Below, in pieces: positions 33,795-45,299 of a stretch of 64,000 nt of DNA (positions are counted from its first letter, which is position 1; each line of letters begins with the position of its first letter). The stretch is taken from NCBI GenBank assembly GCA_021234155.1, contig JAJEKV010000092.1, forward strand, positions 1,056,001-1,120,000. The letters are read 5' to 3'. This stretch comes from Isoetes taiwanensis. Its lineage: Eukaryota; Streptophyta; Lycopodiopsida; Isoetales; Isoetaceae. Made by a program: the position numbers and the translations under genes. Under the pieces are notes generated by a model. The model saw nothing but the letters and a program-made list of their open reading frames with translations, was not told the origin of the DNA and searched no databases.

Positions 33795-34521
33795 CTAACA
33801 GACCCTAACACACATGGCATGCCACGCATGCCTGTGAGCCTGGCGACATCAGCAGGCCACGCAAGCAGTTATGACACGTCACGTCTACTAGACGTCGTTG
33901 AAGGACGTCTTGCACACGTGGCATGACACGCAAGCCTACCAGCCTGGCGAGGCGGTAGGCCACGGCAGCACCCAGGGCACGTCAGATGCCACCAGCATCG
34001 TTGAACGTCGTCTTGCACACGTGTCATGCCACGCAAGCCTGCCACCCTGGCCACATCAGCAGGCCACGCAAGCAGTTATGATACGTCACGTCTCCTAGAC
34101 ATCGTTGAACAACGTCTTGCACACGTGGCATGCCATGCATGCGTGCCAGCCTGACAACATCAGCAGGCCATGCAAGTAGTTATGACATGTCACGTCTTCT
34201 AGACGTCGTTGAACGACGTTCAGCACACGTGGCCTGACACGCAAGCCTGCCAGCGTGGCGAGCCGATATGCCATGACAGCACCCAGGGCATTTCAGATGT
34301 CATAGACATCGTTGAACGACGTTATACACACGTGGCATGACACGCAGGCCTGCCAGCTTGGCAACATCAGCAGGCCACCCAAGCAGTTGTGACACGTCAC
34401 GTCTGATAATCTTCGTTCAACGATGTTGACGTCGTTGAAAAACGTTGTCGTCATTAAAGGACGATAAGCCGTCGTTTAACGACGCTGAGACGTCGTTTAA
34501 GGTCAACGATCCCTTGTAGTG
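33795..34521. mobile_element. One end of a CACTA-like (CMC) element with ~104-bp repeats
   Basis: Read on the minus strand from 34521 the terminus is CACTACAAGGGATCGTTGAC, matching the CACTA signature. Next to it lie repeated GTCGTT[TG]AACGAC palindromes (34400-34500). Inward follow six units of about 104 bp anchored on [CG]CACACGTGGCATG at about 33808, 33912, 34014, 34120, 34223 and 34327. Odd and even units differ (CATCAGCAGGCCACGCAAGC versus GGCCACGGCAGCACCCAGGG), giving a dimeric higher-order pattern. Such subterminal arrays bind the transposase. The opposite CACTA end and transposase were not found. Confidence 0.55.
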
Positions 34522-34529
34522 TGGTGGTC

Positions 34530-36600
34530 TGATACCACTTTTAAGCATTTTTAACATCACCTTGAAGGGCAATATGGCATTCCAGGATATCCTGCATGCG
34601 ACCTAGAATTCTAGGTATCTTCCACACACATTGATAAAAGCATTCCTTGCACTGAGTGCATGGATCACTCAGGCTTCTTGTACTATGCTCATTGCCAGCA
34701 GATACATCTCTGTGCTGACAAAGATGAGCTTCTCTGGAGTTTGAACTTTAATTGCATTTGGTAAGAAAGCCGTAATATCTTTTTGAGACATCTCATTGAA
34801 CCTCTGCACCTTTTCATCCTTTTAAATTTACATGACAATAGCAATCCCAAGCTCCATCTTGGAAAGAAATTTCCCTGAAAGTTACACAAAAGTAACTTGC
34901 CCTAAGCTCTGCTTGAATGATGCCATCAAAACAGCTAGATTGGTTACTTGATCAGGCTTTATGCTTACTGGCTACATCTATTTGAATAGCTCCATTGTGC
35001 ACCATGCATATTCATGCTCAGTACAACAAGTATAGAGTTCCATGAAATCACAATCCAAACATAAAGTAAACATGAACTCATACACTGCCTAATAAATAGG
35101 TCGAGCTAATAAATAGGCAATTCTATCAGGTCCAATACTCTGCATTGATTATGGATTTCTCAATGCACCAAGCAATATAGATAGTTTCCATCTGTTTGAC
35201 CATGTTGTTGCAAACAATTGGCACAAGAGCCAAAAAGGATAAGGCAATGATGGGATAATGAACCAAAGATGGGCAACAAACCAAACATCCAACTTTGACT
35301 TGTACCTTTGCATCATTTTTCGTTTTCCTGACATTGATATAGTAAAATCAATCTCCTAGATGGTGGTCATTTCACATCACTTTGATGTGTCCATGCAAAC
35401 TTTGATATGTCCATGCAAACTGCTGCCCTAGCATTGAAAGTGCTTGTAAGGTTCTGCAATCAAATCTGCTAGCATCAGAATATGCACCCACATGCCTACA
35501 ATCTACATTTATCTCTATTTGAGCTTACAACCTACATTAGCTAGTACAACCTTGGCTTCCAATTCCCTATGGAACGCATTAGTTGCACACACAATATGAT
35601 TAAAGCCAAGATTCCAAGCATAGTACATGCCCATTATGTGCTAGAAATCAACTATAAAAACGAAAATTTGCATTTGTCAACTGTTTGTTCACAATATGGA
35701 TGTCACATATAAAAGCTGGTAAAAGAAAAACTCGTTTGCTATCCCAACACAATACGAATGTCTTTCACATTCACGTCTTGATGAAGCATTATGTGCTTAA
35801 TTTCAACAGTTCTTTTCAGCTCGTCTACTTTATTAGCATCCTCCTACATTTAGAAATTGGCAAAGAGATTTATAAAGACATATACATTTATATCACCAGG
35901 ATGTATCTGCAGTTGCTCAAAACTTCTTCTCCCTGATTGAATACTCATATAAGTTTTATAAGCTGTTAACAAACACTCCAACTATTTGGCTATGCTTCTT
36001 TGCCTGTTATATTGAGATAGAAGGCTAACCTGTTGATTTCCACAACAACAGTATAGAACTCCTCTTGCTCTGTAGATAGATTTGATCTTCTAACTAACAT
36101 GGACCTTAGTGTCTGCGCTGCAAGTAATACATCAGAAGGAAAATCAAAACTCTGCCATATTTGGCTGTTGTTGCTATACTTTTAATCCGAAACAATTGCA
36201 GTCTTTTGTATAGATCAAGCACATTTTCACACTGTTCTCCTTTGCATTTGGCAAAATAAAAGCAACCCAGATATGCACAGTTGGTTGTGTAATCGTGACA
36301 AATGCTTGATTAGCTTCTGCCGGCAAGCTTCCAGCATAACCAGAAATTCGAACCAAACAGTTATCTAAGGCAACAATTACATGCAGTCCATTTGGAATTA
36401 TGTAGGATTGAACATGTCTGCTAAACTACAAATCATTTCTCCTTTCACAATTCTGCAGCAGATGTAGACATGATTTCTGCCTAAAGGTCCAGGCACTTCC
36501 ATAGTTTCTACTGGATGTGCCTCATCCAAAGAGCGCCAATGCCTCCACAAGTCCTAACAGACGTGACTTAACCTAGAAATAATTGTGGAACAACTAAAAT
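34530..36600 (-). other. Degenerate region with scattered coding-like stretches
   Basis: Minus-strand fragments such as VETMEVPGPLGRNHVYICCR (about 36500), NCLVRISGYAGSLPAEANQA (about 36360), RRSNLSTEQEEFYTVVVEIN (about 36090) and GAYSDASRFDCRTLQALSML (about 35490) look like old protein sequence broken by stops. I cannot assign them to a family or join them into one gene. Confidence 0.3.
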
Positions 36601-37157
36601 AGAACATACCTGGTACTAGTGTATCTTTGCAAAAGAAACAAGATCTTCAGGAAACGAAATAAAATCAGCATATTGACATATGGAGGAATGGGAAAAGTGC
36701 TGGGAACTTGCGCCTTGAAAGGATCTTCGTATGACGATATTTGCAAGGTCTCGAAACTCTTTTTCATTCCATTGTTAAGAAAATAAGTATGGCATCTGCC
36801 ATTCCACGCCCCTTCAAAACCATTTCATAGCCCCCTTTGTCGCTATCTCCTCTTTATTTGTTCGCATCTTGGCAGAGAGAACCTAGATGCAACAACTGTT
36901 TTCTCAAAATTTATAGGTCCCCGTTTAACTGTCGTTATAATTCACACCATCCTGCCCATTCGATTGGCAAGCTCATCTTCAGTTCAGAGCATCCCAACCA
37001 CGACCTGAGCACTAACAGATTGAACAAGTGAATTTCACAAGTTAACTATTTTTCTTAGCCGTAGATTGAAAATTAAGAAGATCCAAAAGCGAAAATTAAA
37101 AGTAGATGATGTGGCATGGCAGGTGGATAGGCTAGAATTGCAAGAGGAGTTGTTGTT

Positions 37158-37401
37158 TGGGTGGGGGGCTAACGACAATAAGAGAAAAGGAAGATGGCCG
37201 AGATTCACTTAACCCAGCAATTGGGGGAAATAGTAAAACTGCCAAAGGGGGAAAAATGAAAAGGCGAAAGCAAGAAAGGGAGGAGAAAAGCGAATGCAAA
37301 ACGGGGACAAAGGGTAAGGGCAAAAATAGAGGGGGGAAGGGGAAAGGGGAGGGGGAATGGAAAAGGGAAACGGTGAAAAGGGAGGGGGAAAACAACGACA
37401 A

Positions 37402-37437
<36 letters not shown>

Positions 37438-37600
37438 AAGAAGAGAGAGAGAGAGAGGAAAATCGAAAGTGAAAAGCGGTGAAGAATCTGGACTTCAATG
37501 TTTTCCTAAAGTAAAGAAACCAAGAAAATGGTTTGTGTTATTTTTGAAAAATGTTAAAAAAAATAAAAGATAGATAGATAGATAGATAGATAGAATCAAG
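37158..37600. repeat. Purine-rich tract, poly(A) and GATA microsatellite
   Basis: Nearly pure A/G on the plus strand from about 37158 to 37470, with an A run of about 28 bases near 37406-37434 and GA repeats. A (GATA)n run follows near 37568-37594. It ends about 60 bp left of the element 2 insertion. Open frames here (poly-Lys/Glu) are compositional. Confidence 0.85.
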
Positions 37601-37659
37601 CTTTAACATCCACAAAGACCAATTGGAAAGGAAAAAAAAAGGGAGGGGATAGGGGTCAA

Positions 37660-37712
37660 GGGTAAACGCACGCAGGTGGGGCATTTTCGCGAAATCCAAG
37701 CACCCCATCAGC
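37660..37712 (+). repeat. Left TIR of element 2
   Basis: GGGTAAACGCA then CGCAGGTGGGGCATTTT, with GCACCCCATCAG at 37700-37711. TCAA precedes it. Confidence 0.8.
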
Positions 37713-37935
37713 ACAGCACCATGACTTTTTTTTAATGAAGTTTTATGGAATCTTTTGCCCGTCAATTTCATTTCTTTGCACTTCACATTTCTCCCGCGCC
37801 CGAGGTTCGAAGATGGCGCCCTAGCTGCGCCCTAGCTGCACCCATTTCTTGTGAAAGGACAATCAGAGTGCATCAGACCATCATTTCGAAACAAATAATA
37901 TTGGAGCAGATCATTCTGGAGCCGTCCTTTCAAGA

Positions 37936-40204
37936 ATGAGTTACATGGAATCATATGATGAGGAACCTTCATCCTGGCACTATCCGGAAGGGAGACAATC
38001 AGTAAGTCTTTTTTTGCCCTAATTTCCTCCCTATGAAGATCTAAAGGGCAATTTTTTTTGCTTAGGAGATGAGGTTTGCTACAACAGTTCAGGAATTTCA
38101 TGAATACAGGAGACTGCCGAATGAAGGAAGTGATCCAAAATCTATAAGCTGGGATGATTGCAGCCTTGACGATTTTTTGAGTGTCTGGACCACAGATTTG
38201 AAGGGTGGTAAGATTAAACTGCACCAAGTTAGGCCTGAGTTTGCTGATGACCTGGATGATCTGGTCTATAAGGTTTACCAGTTTGGCTTAAAAAACAAAG
38301 AAGCCAGAACTATTTTTGCCAGAGCCTTTGCCTACCAGAATACTAGACGTGCTTTAGCTAACCCTGCCAAGCATAAGCTTAACTGGGCCCTTTTCGGATG
38401 GCAGACTCCACAAACCTCTAAGAGAAACACAAGGAAGAGAACGAGTAGAGAAGAGACTGTTGTGACCAGTGTTGCAAGAAGTATTACATTAATGGAAGAT
38501 GAACAGAAGTGCATTAAAGTTGAAGTGCAGAATTTGGAACAGGAGTTGAAGGCAAAGGAGAAAGCTCTTGTTGGATTGAATGGTCTGCTCGAAGGCCTTG
38601 ATAAATTGCTGGCCTCTGTTTCAGCTGACATACAAGAGACTAAAAATGATATCTTAGCATTAAAGGAAACCTGTCCCGATGAAACAGTTGCTTTGCAACA
38701 ATTGGCTGATCGAGAAACAGTTCAAGGGCTAACATTGCTGAATCTTTTGAAGTAGAAGAGAGCATTAGATAATAGTGAAATGCTTAATGAAGAGGTACGT
38801 GTTATCAATGAAAGACTAGCTTCTATTAGGACTGTAGAACAGGAAATAGACTCTAAGATTGCCAACATGGCTTCATTGAAAGATAAATTTGTGAACACTA
38901 CAATCATTAGGCCATCTGCTGGAAATTGGGTAACAGTTGACAGGGATTTAGGTTGCTGTGTTTGTGGCATGGTCTTTAGTGATCAGTTTGACATGCATAT
39001 AAAACTGAAATGTGGCCACCAGTTCCACATCTTCTGCTTTCAGATCTGCCTGCAAAACCTACAATGCATTTCTTGTCACATTGAACTCCCCGAAGATCTA
39101 TATCAAGAGTTAGGTTATCTGGACTTTAGGCCAGCAAACAAGAATGATCATGAGTCTAGCAATGAATTGAATGAATCATTGAATGCTGATGATGAAGAAA
39201 TTGGTACACCTGCTAAGAAATTACAAGTACAAAGAAGACCTCAAACAAGATCTTTGACCAGTCCACAAAAAGGTACGTCATCACGTGTTGCATGTGTTAT
39301 AATCTACAATTTGCTTCAGTTTGATATAAGTTTAAGTTAGTATTTTTATAGCAATGAGTTAATATACTGTTATGACTGCCATGCAGCAGATGCACAAAGT
39401 AAAGGTTGTAGGAAAAGGCAAGTAGTTGATGTCGAGGAATCCGACAAAGAAACAGAAGTATCAGGTTAGTCATCCATATTTGGTATTTAAATTTATGAAT
39501 TTAGACCTAACTAATGTTTGTTGTAGCACAAGATGCAGACAATATTGAGCTGGAAGAGCTTGCAATTGGGAAAGCTGCTAAGAAGCCAAGGAAGAGAGCA
39601 CTTAAACCGGTGGCTTCGAAAAACATACCAAGGAATAGAAGAGGCGGGAAAGAAATGAAGAAACCCAAAGAGGTGGCAGCAACAGGTCCTCAAGAGGTGC
39701 AAGAAGATGCACCTATAGAAAACATCTCCTCTCAAACAACTCGAGATAGCAATTTGAAGAACTCTGATAAATTATGTGGTAAAATTGCTCTTATTTCACC
39801 TCTTGCCAAGTACTTGATATTTTGTGACTGATTTGTTTGCTGAATGTACAGGTAGCCAAGCAGATTCTTATGATTCGAGTAGAATCCAAGGCATTTGGTT
39901 TTCAGGTGACAAATATGATCCCTATGAATATACACAGTCATATGATTTAGCAAATTTGTTTCAAGGTCCGGCACATCAAGCAATATCTGACCTCCATCCC
40001 AAACCAAGTGAAGATCCTGTTGTTCCAAATGCCAGTTCCCACCACGATGCACAAGTACCAGGTTCTACACAAGCTGATGATGAAGTTCAATCACCAGGCA
40101 GCAAGCTGTTAGTTGGAGCAGCTGAGTGCGACACGGATTCGGAGGACGAAGACATGACCTTGGGTCAATATACGACGGTTGCTGGTCTGGTTATAAAGAA
40201 ATAG
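37936..40204 (+). pseudogene. Element 2 gene A: coiled-coil RING-type zinc-finger protein, one in-frame stop
   Basis: Five exons with GT-AG introns: 37936-38000, 38066-39272, 39387-39464, 39527-39778, 39852-40204. The ATG starts MSYMESYDEEPSSWHYPEG. The N-terminal region (FATTVQEFHEYRRLPNEG to NWALFGWQTP) is of no known family to me. A coiled coil follows (EVQNLEQELKAKEKALVGLN). Then comes a RING-like zinc finger, C-x2-C-x17-C-x-H-x2-H-x2-C-x9-C-x2-C (CCVCG, KCGHQFHIFC, CISC). The tail is long, charged and low-complexity, with PKKPRKRALK-type basic runs, ending DSEDEDMTLGQY...KK. A single TAG at 38753-38755 interrupts exon 2 while the same frame stays open on both sides, so this copy is probably dead or needs readthrough. 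The role may be E3-ligase-like or DNA-binding support of transposition. Confidence 0.75.
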
Positions 40205-40880
40205 CAGTTAGTTTTTGAATTGTACATATATGCCAGTTGTTCTGTACATAGGAATTAACATGTATTTAAAACATCCGATGTATATTTTGCTGATAGGAGG
40301 GAGTACAGTTTCGTACTCAAATTTTGTACAATCTTCAAATTTTGCACTCAAGATGCTTGAGTGACTTCATACAGATATATATAACAGGGAATATAATATT
40401 ATTTTGCACTCCAATCTCTGTCACATAAGATTCTAAGACTTGTGAAAAACTTGTACAATTGTGCACAATTGTCATATTATTGAAAAACATGAGCAGGATG
40501 CGAATTACTGAGCATATTATTGATAGACATGAGCTAAAAAAAGACTTTATATGGATGCATAATTGTATGCAGAAAGTACATTGAAAGTAATCGAAAACAG
40601 GATGAGTTTTTTAACTCTGGTTTACTGTTGCAACCTGCAGAATTATGGTCGGGCCCAATGATCTGGAGTGGGCAATAAATAGCTTTGTACAAGAACTTTT
40701 ATACTTAAAAAAAAGGGTCATTATATGGTGGTTAAAATAACCAAGCTCAAAGAAATTTTATATGCCTTGCATCACATTCTTAGCAATGCCAAATATACAT
40801 ACTCCAATAATGTAACCCCCATCAACCCAATCTTAATTAACCTGCTCCACTCTAGTTTTATGTGTTGAATAAAATGTTAT

Positions 40881-41300
40881 TTATAGTGGTGGACCACATA
40901 GTTTGGGATTTTCATCAGGTGATGAATTCAAAAACCTAATGCTTGTTTGTTGGATGGAATGCATTGAACACCAAATAGCCACATAGCTCACATGGGATTG
41001 CACCAGGTAACTGATTCGAAGAAAGGTGTAGTGATTCCATATTCTTAGCTTTCCAATCTGACTAGGAATCTCTCCATTGAAAGAATTATGGAACAAGTTT
41101 AATTGCACCTGTGCGGCAAGATCACCCAACTGCCAAGGAATGGACCCACTTTTGTTACACACATTTCCAGAAAAATATATAATTTTGCCTTCCAAGTTAC
41201 AATGGTGTTGAGTGATCCAAACTGAATGCAAGTATTATTGGTGGTATTTCTAAGGCTAAGTCCTGCCAGATTTGTGCACATTATCACTGCCAGATTTGAT
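40881..41300 (-). pseudogene. LRR receptor-like kinase fragment inside element 2
   Basis: Minus strand. Encodes NLAGLSLRNTTNN, then GSIPWQLGDLAAQVQLNLFH and NSFNGEIPSQIGKL, which are plant-type extracellular leucine-rich repeats (x-G-x-IP-x-x-[LI]-G-x-L). It ends NPKLCGPPL, the usual cap after the last repeat of an LRR receptor. At least one frame change lies between the pieces. Transmembrane and kinase parts are absent. It sits between the convergent 3' ends of the two transposon genes, in neither reading frame, so it is a captured or nested host fragment. Confidence 0.75.
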
Positions 41301-41743
41301 CACAAATATGTTTCACCATAGGTCTTCAACATCACTATGAAGACATCTCCTGGCATCTTGTGTTTCTGAACATATCTGCCTTCATATAAGTTTCTGAACA
41401 GCAGGCCTGACAGCAGGGCTGTATTTTGTCATTGAAGATGTTACAAAATTTATAAGAACACCCTGTATTTTGTGAAAGATGTACACAAACTAACTACACA
41501 AACTTATAAGAACATTGCCTGTATTTTGTGAAAGATGTACACAAACTTTAGAAAACAGTGATGTATTATGAAAATCTGTAATCAAGATTTACAAACCCTG
41601 TTTAACCAAGGATTTACAAACCCTGTTTAACCAAGGATTTACAAACCCTGTAAATAAACCAAGGATTCTGTATGGAAATCTGTTTTTGAGCTACAAGCCT
41701 CAATTCCTGCAAAATTTGAGTGCATGCAACACATGCATAATGT

Positions 41744-44700
41744 TTATGCTTTTTTTGAGTGTTTTGTTGCGCGTCTTCCAGGAGCAATTTTGGCTGTCCT
41801 TTCTTTTCTACGGCCACCATTTGCTTTCTTTTTTCTGGCCACAACTTTCTTTCTAACATCGGCTAATATTTTCTTCTGTTTTCTAGATTTCTTCTCGACC
41901 TTGGACTTACCATTTGCCAATGTCTCTGAATCTGGTGGAGGTAGGCAGTCTACTATGTGCTCATGTGTCTCTAAAGGTAGCTGGTACATGGATTCTTCAC
42001 CTGTAATAGCTAACAATTCTACCTTTGCACATATGACAAGATGTTAATAACAATTCACATCAGGCATTGAATGACATAACTCATACCTATCGCCATTAAT
42101 ATACTTAAAGTACTTGCCTGTAAGAATAACCTCTTGTCTGTTGAACTCCATTCATCTGTGAAAGATCTTTCTACTACATGCTTGGGCACAGTGCACTTCA
42201 CAATCCAGAACTCCACATTCTCTTCGTTGTTAGCCTCTGCATTAATTACAAAGTTGTCACCGACTTCTACAAGTTCAGCCTTCTACTGATTATCACCTTC
42301 ATATTGGACATGATTGACAGGTGTCCAATCCCCCATGATTTCAGGTTTCAGCTCAGAATATGCGTAGCGTCAACAAACCCTTCCAACAAGCATTACAAAA
42401 GCATGACAAAGCTTTTTGTGCAACCATAGTGGGCCTACTTTGGCATATTGGTCGAATTGTATGTATCCTTGTGGTCCCCTTCAAGGTATCACAATCATAC
42501 CTTATCTTTCTACATACTTCACCTACTCCTATTAGCCAAAAGTGTCTGCACAAAACAAAAAAAATCAGCAAATTAACATTTGTGTAGGATTTGTAAATGT
42601 AAGTTTTAGACCCATACCTAATAATGTTGCTATCTTTCATTCCTCTTTTTATAGTAAAATACCATATCAAGAAGTTCACAGCATCTTCTGCATTCCTTAG
42701 TGGAGTGCTGGACCTTTTTAACATCTCGCTGGTGAGTATCCTCTTTATGACAGCCCCGGCGCCATCATGCTCGCCTTTGCCATGAGAAGATGCAAAGAAA
42801 TTCCATTCCATTTTTATTCCAATCCTCTCATAAAATCTTCCCAAATAATAGAATGATCTAGAGGACTTGAACTGTGCAGCACATCCATCTGACCAAAAGA
42901 CATGGCTTGAGTAATTTATACCTGTAACTGCCAAGTAGTCTGCATGTTTTTGGAGACAATGTTGCACGAAGTCAGTGTCATGTTCGCGATCGTCTGACAT
43001 GTAAAAATGAGTCTCCTTCACTAGCTTACGGTCACCAATCTGGATATTTGGACTTTCATCTCTTCTTGCATGCTTATACATGATATGAACAAGTATTGAA
43101 CATTGGTCATTCCTCCAATGTAGTGTTTGAATTTCTTGCTGGATTTTGAAACTGTAATTCTCTGCAAAATCGATAACTGAGATGACTACATCTGCTGGAA
43201 ATGTCTGTAAGCATTCTTTGAACTGCTCTGCCTGCCATCTGGCTATATAGTTATGTGGAATGAATTGCTTGAATACAGCATCAGCATGCTGTAAAAAATT
43301 AGAGCATGATGTATTCTTGTACACCAATTTCATGACATCCTTAGTCTTAACAACTGGTTTACCACCTTTCCCAACATCTTTTGCATATGTTTCTTTCACC
43401 TAAACATAGTGCAAGTTCGATCAGCATGAAAGCATAAGAAGACCATTTTGCAAGGTGTAAGATATGAAACAGTTCATTCAACTAAAATAATTACCTTTTC
43501 AAAATTCTTCCAATCCATCTTGACACGTTTGCTCCTCTCCTTTGGACATTTTTTAAAACATTTCAGCCCACAAGCACTACATTCGAGTTGCAAACAAGTC
43601 CCTTTATACCATGTTGTTGTATCTTTCTTTGGGCATACCATGGATCTCCACATTTCACTAACACTCATGAACGTATGCTTAGAGGCTTCACAAGTTGGTC
43701 CATATCCACAAACATCACACTTACATGTACAATTAGAACCATGCAACTTAGAGTCTCGCCTCATCTTGCTCAAAGCTTGCCTTATAAATTCTGCTCTCAT
43801 GTGATAAATACAGCAGCATGTCTCCCTTTCCTTGAGCCTCCTTACAAACTTAGGCTTTAGAGCTTCAAACAAGCGCAGCCCAATCTTCATACTTGGATAT
43901 TGCCTTTTGAATCTTTTGTAGAACATTACCTGTAACTTAGAAATCAGTTAAGTAATTTTAAAGACCTAATAAACTACACAACAAAAGACTTAAGCTTCAA
44001 TACCAAAAAATCCACAAAAACCTTGCAAGGAAAAGAACATACCTGTGACTCTTCCAAAAAGTGTATTGCATGTAACAAATGAGGTTTCAGCAATATCTCT
44101 CCATTATTTTGTCTCCTCAATTTGAGAACGTGTCTTTTGTTTGGAGAAACTCTTGTTTCGGAGACCCAGAAGTCATAAACCTTTTCGCAGTCTTCATCAC
44201 ATAGCTTGTCCATTCTGGCTTTCTTCTTAAACATGGACCATGGCCCTCCAAATTCAGCCCGTTTCCTCTTGTCTATAGCCACATAAACAGCCTTCCTCTT
44301 CAAGTTTAGAGCTCTTGCTACTGCAGCTCGATTGGTACAGTCATTAACAGCCATCATCATAGTTGACGCTCTTGCTTGATTGACGTCTTGAGTTCTGCAT
44401 CTTTTCTTACTCTCAAGGGAATTCTTAACATTATCAAAAACATGCCTATACACATTGAATTCCTTAAATCCAATCATGTCAAATTCAGGAAGCTTCTCTG
44501 CTGTCCTGGAAACTACCTCTCTTCTATCATCTGGATGTAAGTTAGAACATACCTTGTTGATGTAATCCACAATCTGCTTACATAAGCTTTGTTTATACCT
44601 AATGCCCACCCTTTCCTTATCTTGACATTGTACCAGTGCCTCCTTTTCAGCCTTCCTTTTCCTCTGCATCTTTCTTCTTGCTGACATAAGTGTTTGGAGA

Positions 44701-45129
44701 TAAACAATTACAATCATTAATACATACTGGAGAAATTAGTTCATGCTTGCTACTTCCAATTGGAGATGAGATTGTCTGGCAATTACTTTCATGTACAGAA
44801 CTTTTAGTTTGCAATGGAATTGGTATCTCCTCAGCCACATCAATGCTTGGTATATAAGATTGCAAATTGTAACCAAGAGCAGCAGCTATCTCCTGCGGAT
44901 CTGTACCTTCAAATCTCGCTTCAAATTCAGCTGCATATGTTGCAATAAGATCCATTGAAGCCCAAAGAATTTTGAGGCATAACCGGAATTCATACATGAG
45001 AACCTGCCATAAAAACAAGAAATGCATTCCTCTTTTTTGAAAATTGAATTCCAGCACCTGCATGGTACTAGAAAGCGGGAGATCATCTCTCCCTAGCCGG
45101 ATTGATGACATGGCTAAACGAACTTCCAT
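41744..45129 (-). CDS. Element 2 gene B: DDE-like transposase candidate
   Basis: Minus-strand multi-exon gene. N-terminal exons 45129 to about 44700 have an acidic/hydrophobic start (ASMDLIATYAAEFEARFEGT). The main exons are about 44690-44043 (KRKAEKEALVQ, GPWSMFKKKARMDKL, DFW..ETRVSPNKRHVLK, ending FLEESQ), 43929-43495 (zinc-rich: CCCIYHMRAEF, CTCKCDVCGYGPTC, LECSACGLKC), 43399-42618 and 42545-42355. The third holds three acid-containing motifs: DFAENYSF, FWSDGCAAQFKSSRSF and EWNFFASSHGKGEHDGAGAV, spaced as in RNase H-fold transposases. The C-terminal part (YAYSELKPEIMGDWTPVNH) needs a frame change near 42350 and meets a stop near 42286, so it is spliced differently from my reading or damaged. 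A Lys/Arg-rich tail ends at 41744. Start and terminal exons are uncertain. Confidence 0.7.
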
Positions 45130-45207
45130 TTCTGGAGCCTTTCGAACCTAATTTTGCCCGCGCTCAAAAGAACCCGTCATGGGCATGTTCTTGCAGGGCA
45201 AAAATGC

Positions 45208-45283
45208 ACTTACTAAAAAGTAAAGCACCCCATCAGTACCCAGTGTCGCCGACATTAAAAATGCCCCCCACCTGCGTTTACCC
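45208..45283 (-). repeat. Right TIR of element 2
   Basis: Inward on the minus strand: GGGTAAACGCAGGTGGGG, then GGCATTTTTAATGTCGGCGA and CACTGGGTACTGATGGGGTG. TCAA follows outside at 45284. GTCGGCGACACTGG matches the right end of element 1. Confidence 0.8.
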
Positions 45284-45299
45284 TCAAATTCTTTAGCAA

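Larger units (their letters stand above)
37660..45283. mobile_element. Element 2: 7.6 kb two-gene DNA transposon, 4-bp TSD
   Basis: Inverted termini: GGGTAAACGCACGCAGGTGGGG on the left starts at 37660; read inward on the minus strand, GGGTAAACGCAGGTGGGG starts at 45283. The two differ by a 4-bp CGCA duplication. TCAA lies immediately outside both ends (37656-37659 and 45284-45287), a 4-bp target duplication. A subterminal motif GCACCCCATCAG occurs at 37700 and 45225 in the same orientation. Inside are a plus-strand RING/coiled-coil gene and a convergent minus-strand transposase-like gene, with an LRR receptor fragment between them. Element 1 (1-3955) has the same plan. The 4-bp duplication and early-diverging plant host would fit Sola-type elements, but I cannot test this. 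Confidence 0.8.

Noticed and set aside
34535-34560. CTGATACCACTTTTAAG read as a Copia primer-binding site
   Set aside because: Partial match only, with no LTR pair, gag or protease beside it.
37157-37573. Long Lys/Glu-rich open frame and its opposite-strand Phe/Pro-rich frame
   Set aside because: The frames exist only because the strand is almost pure purine with a long A run; no codon structure or domain.
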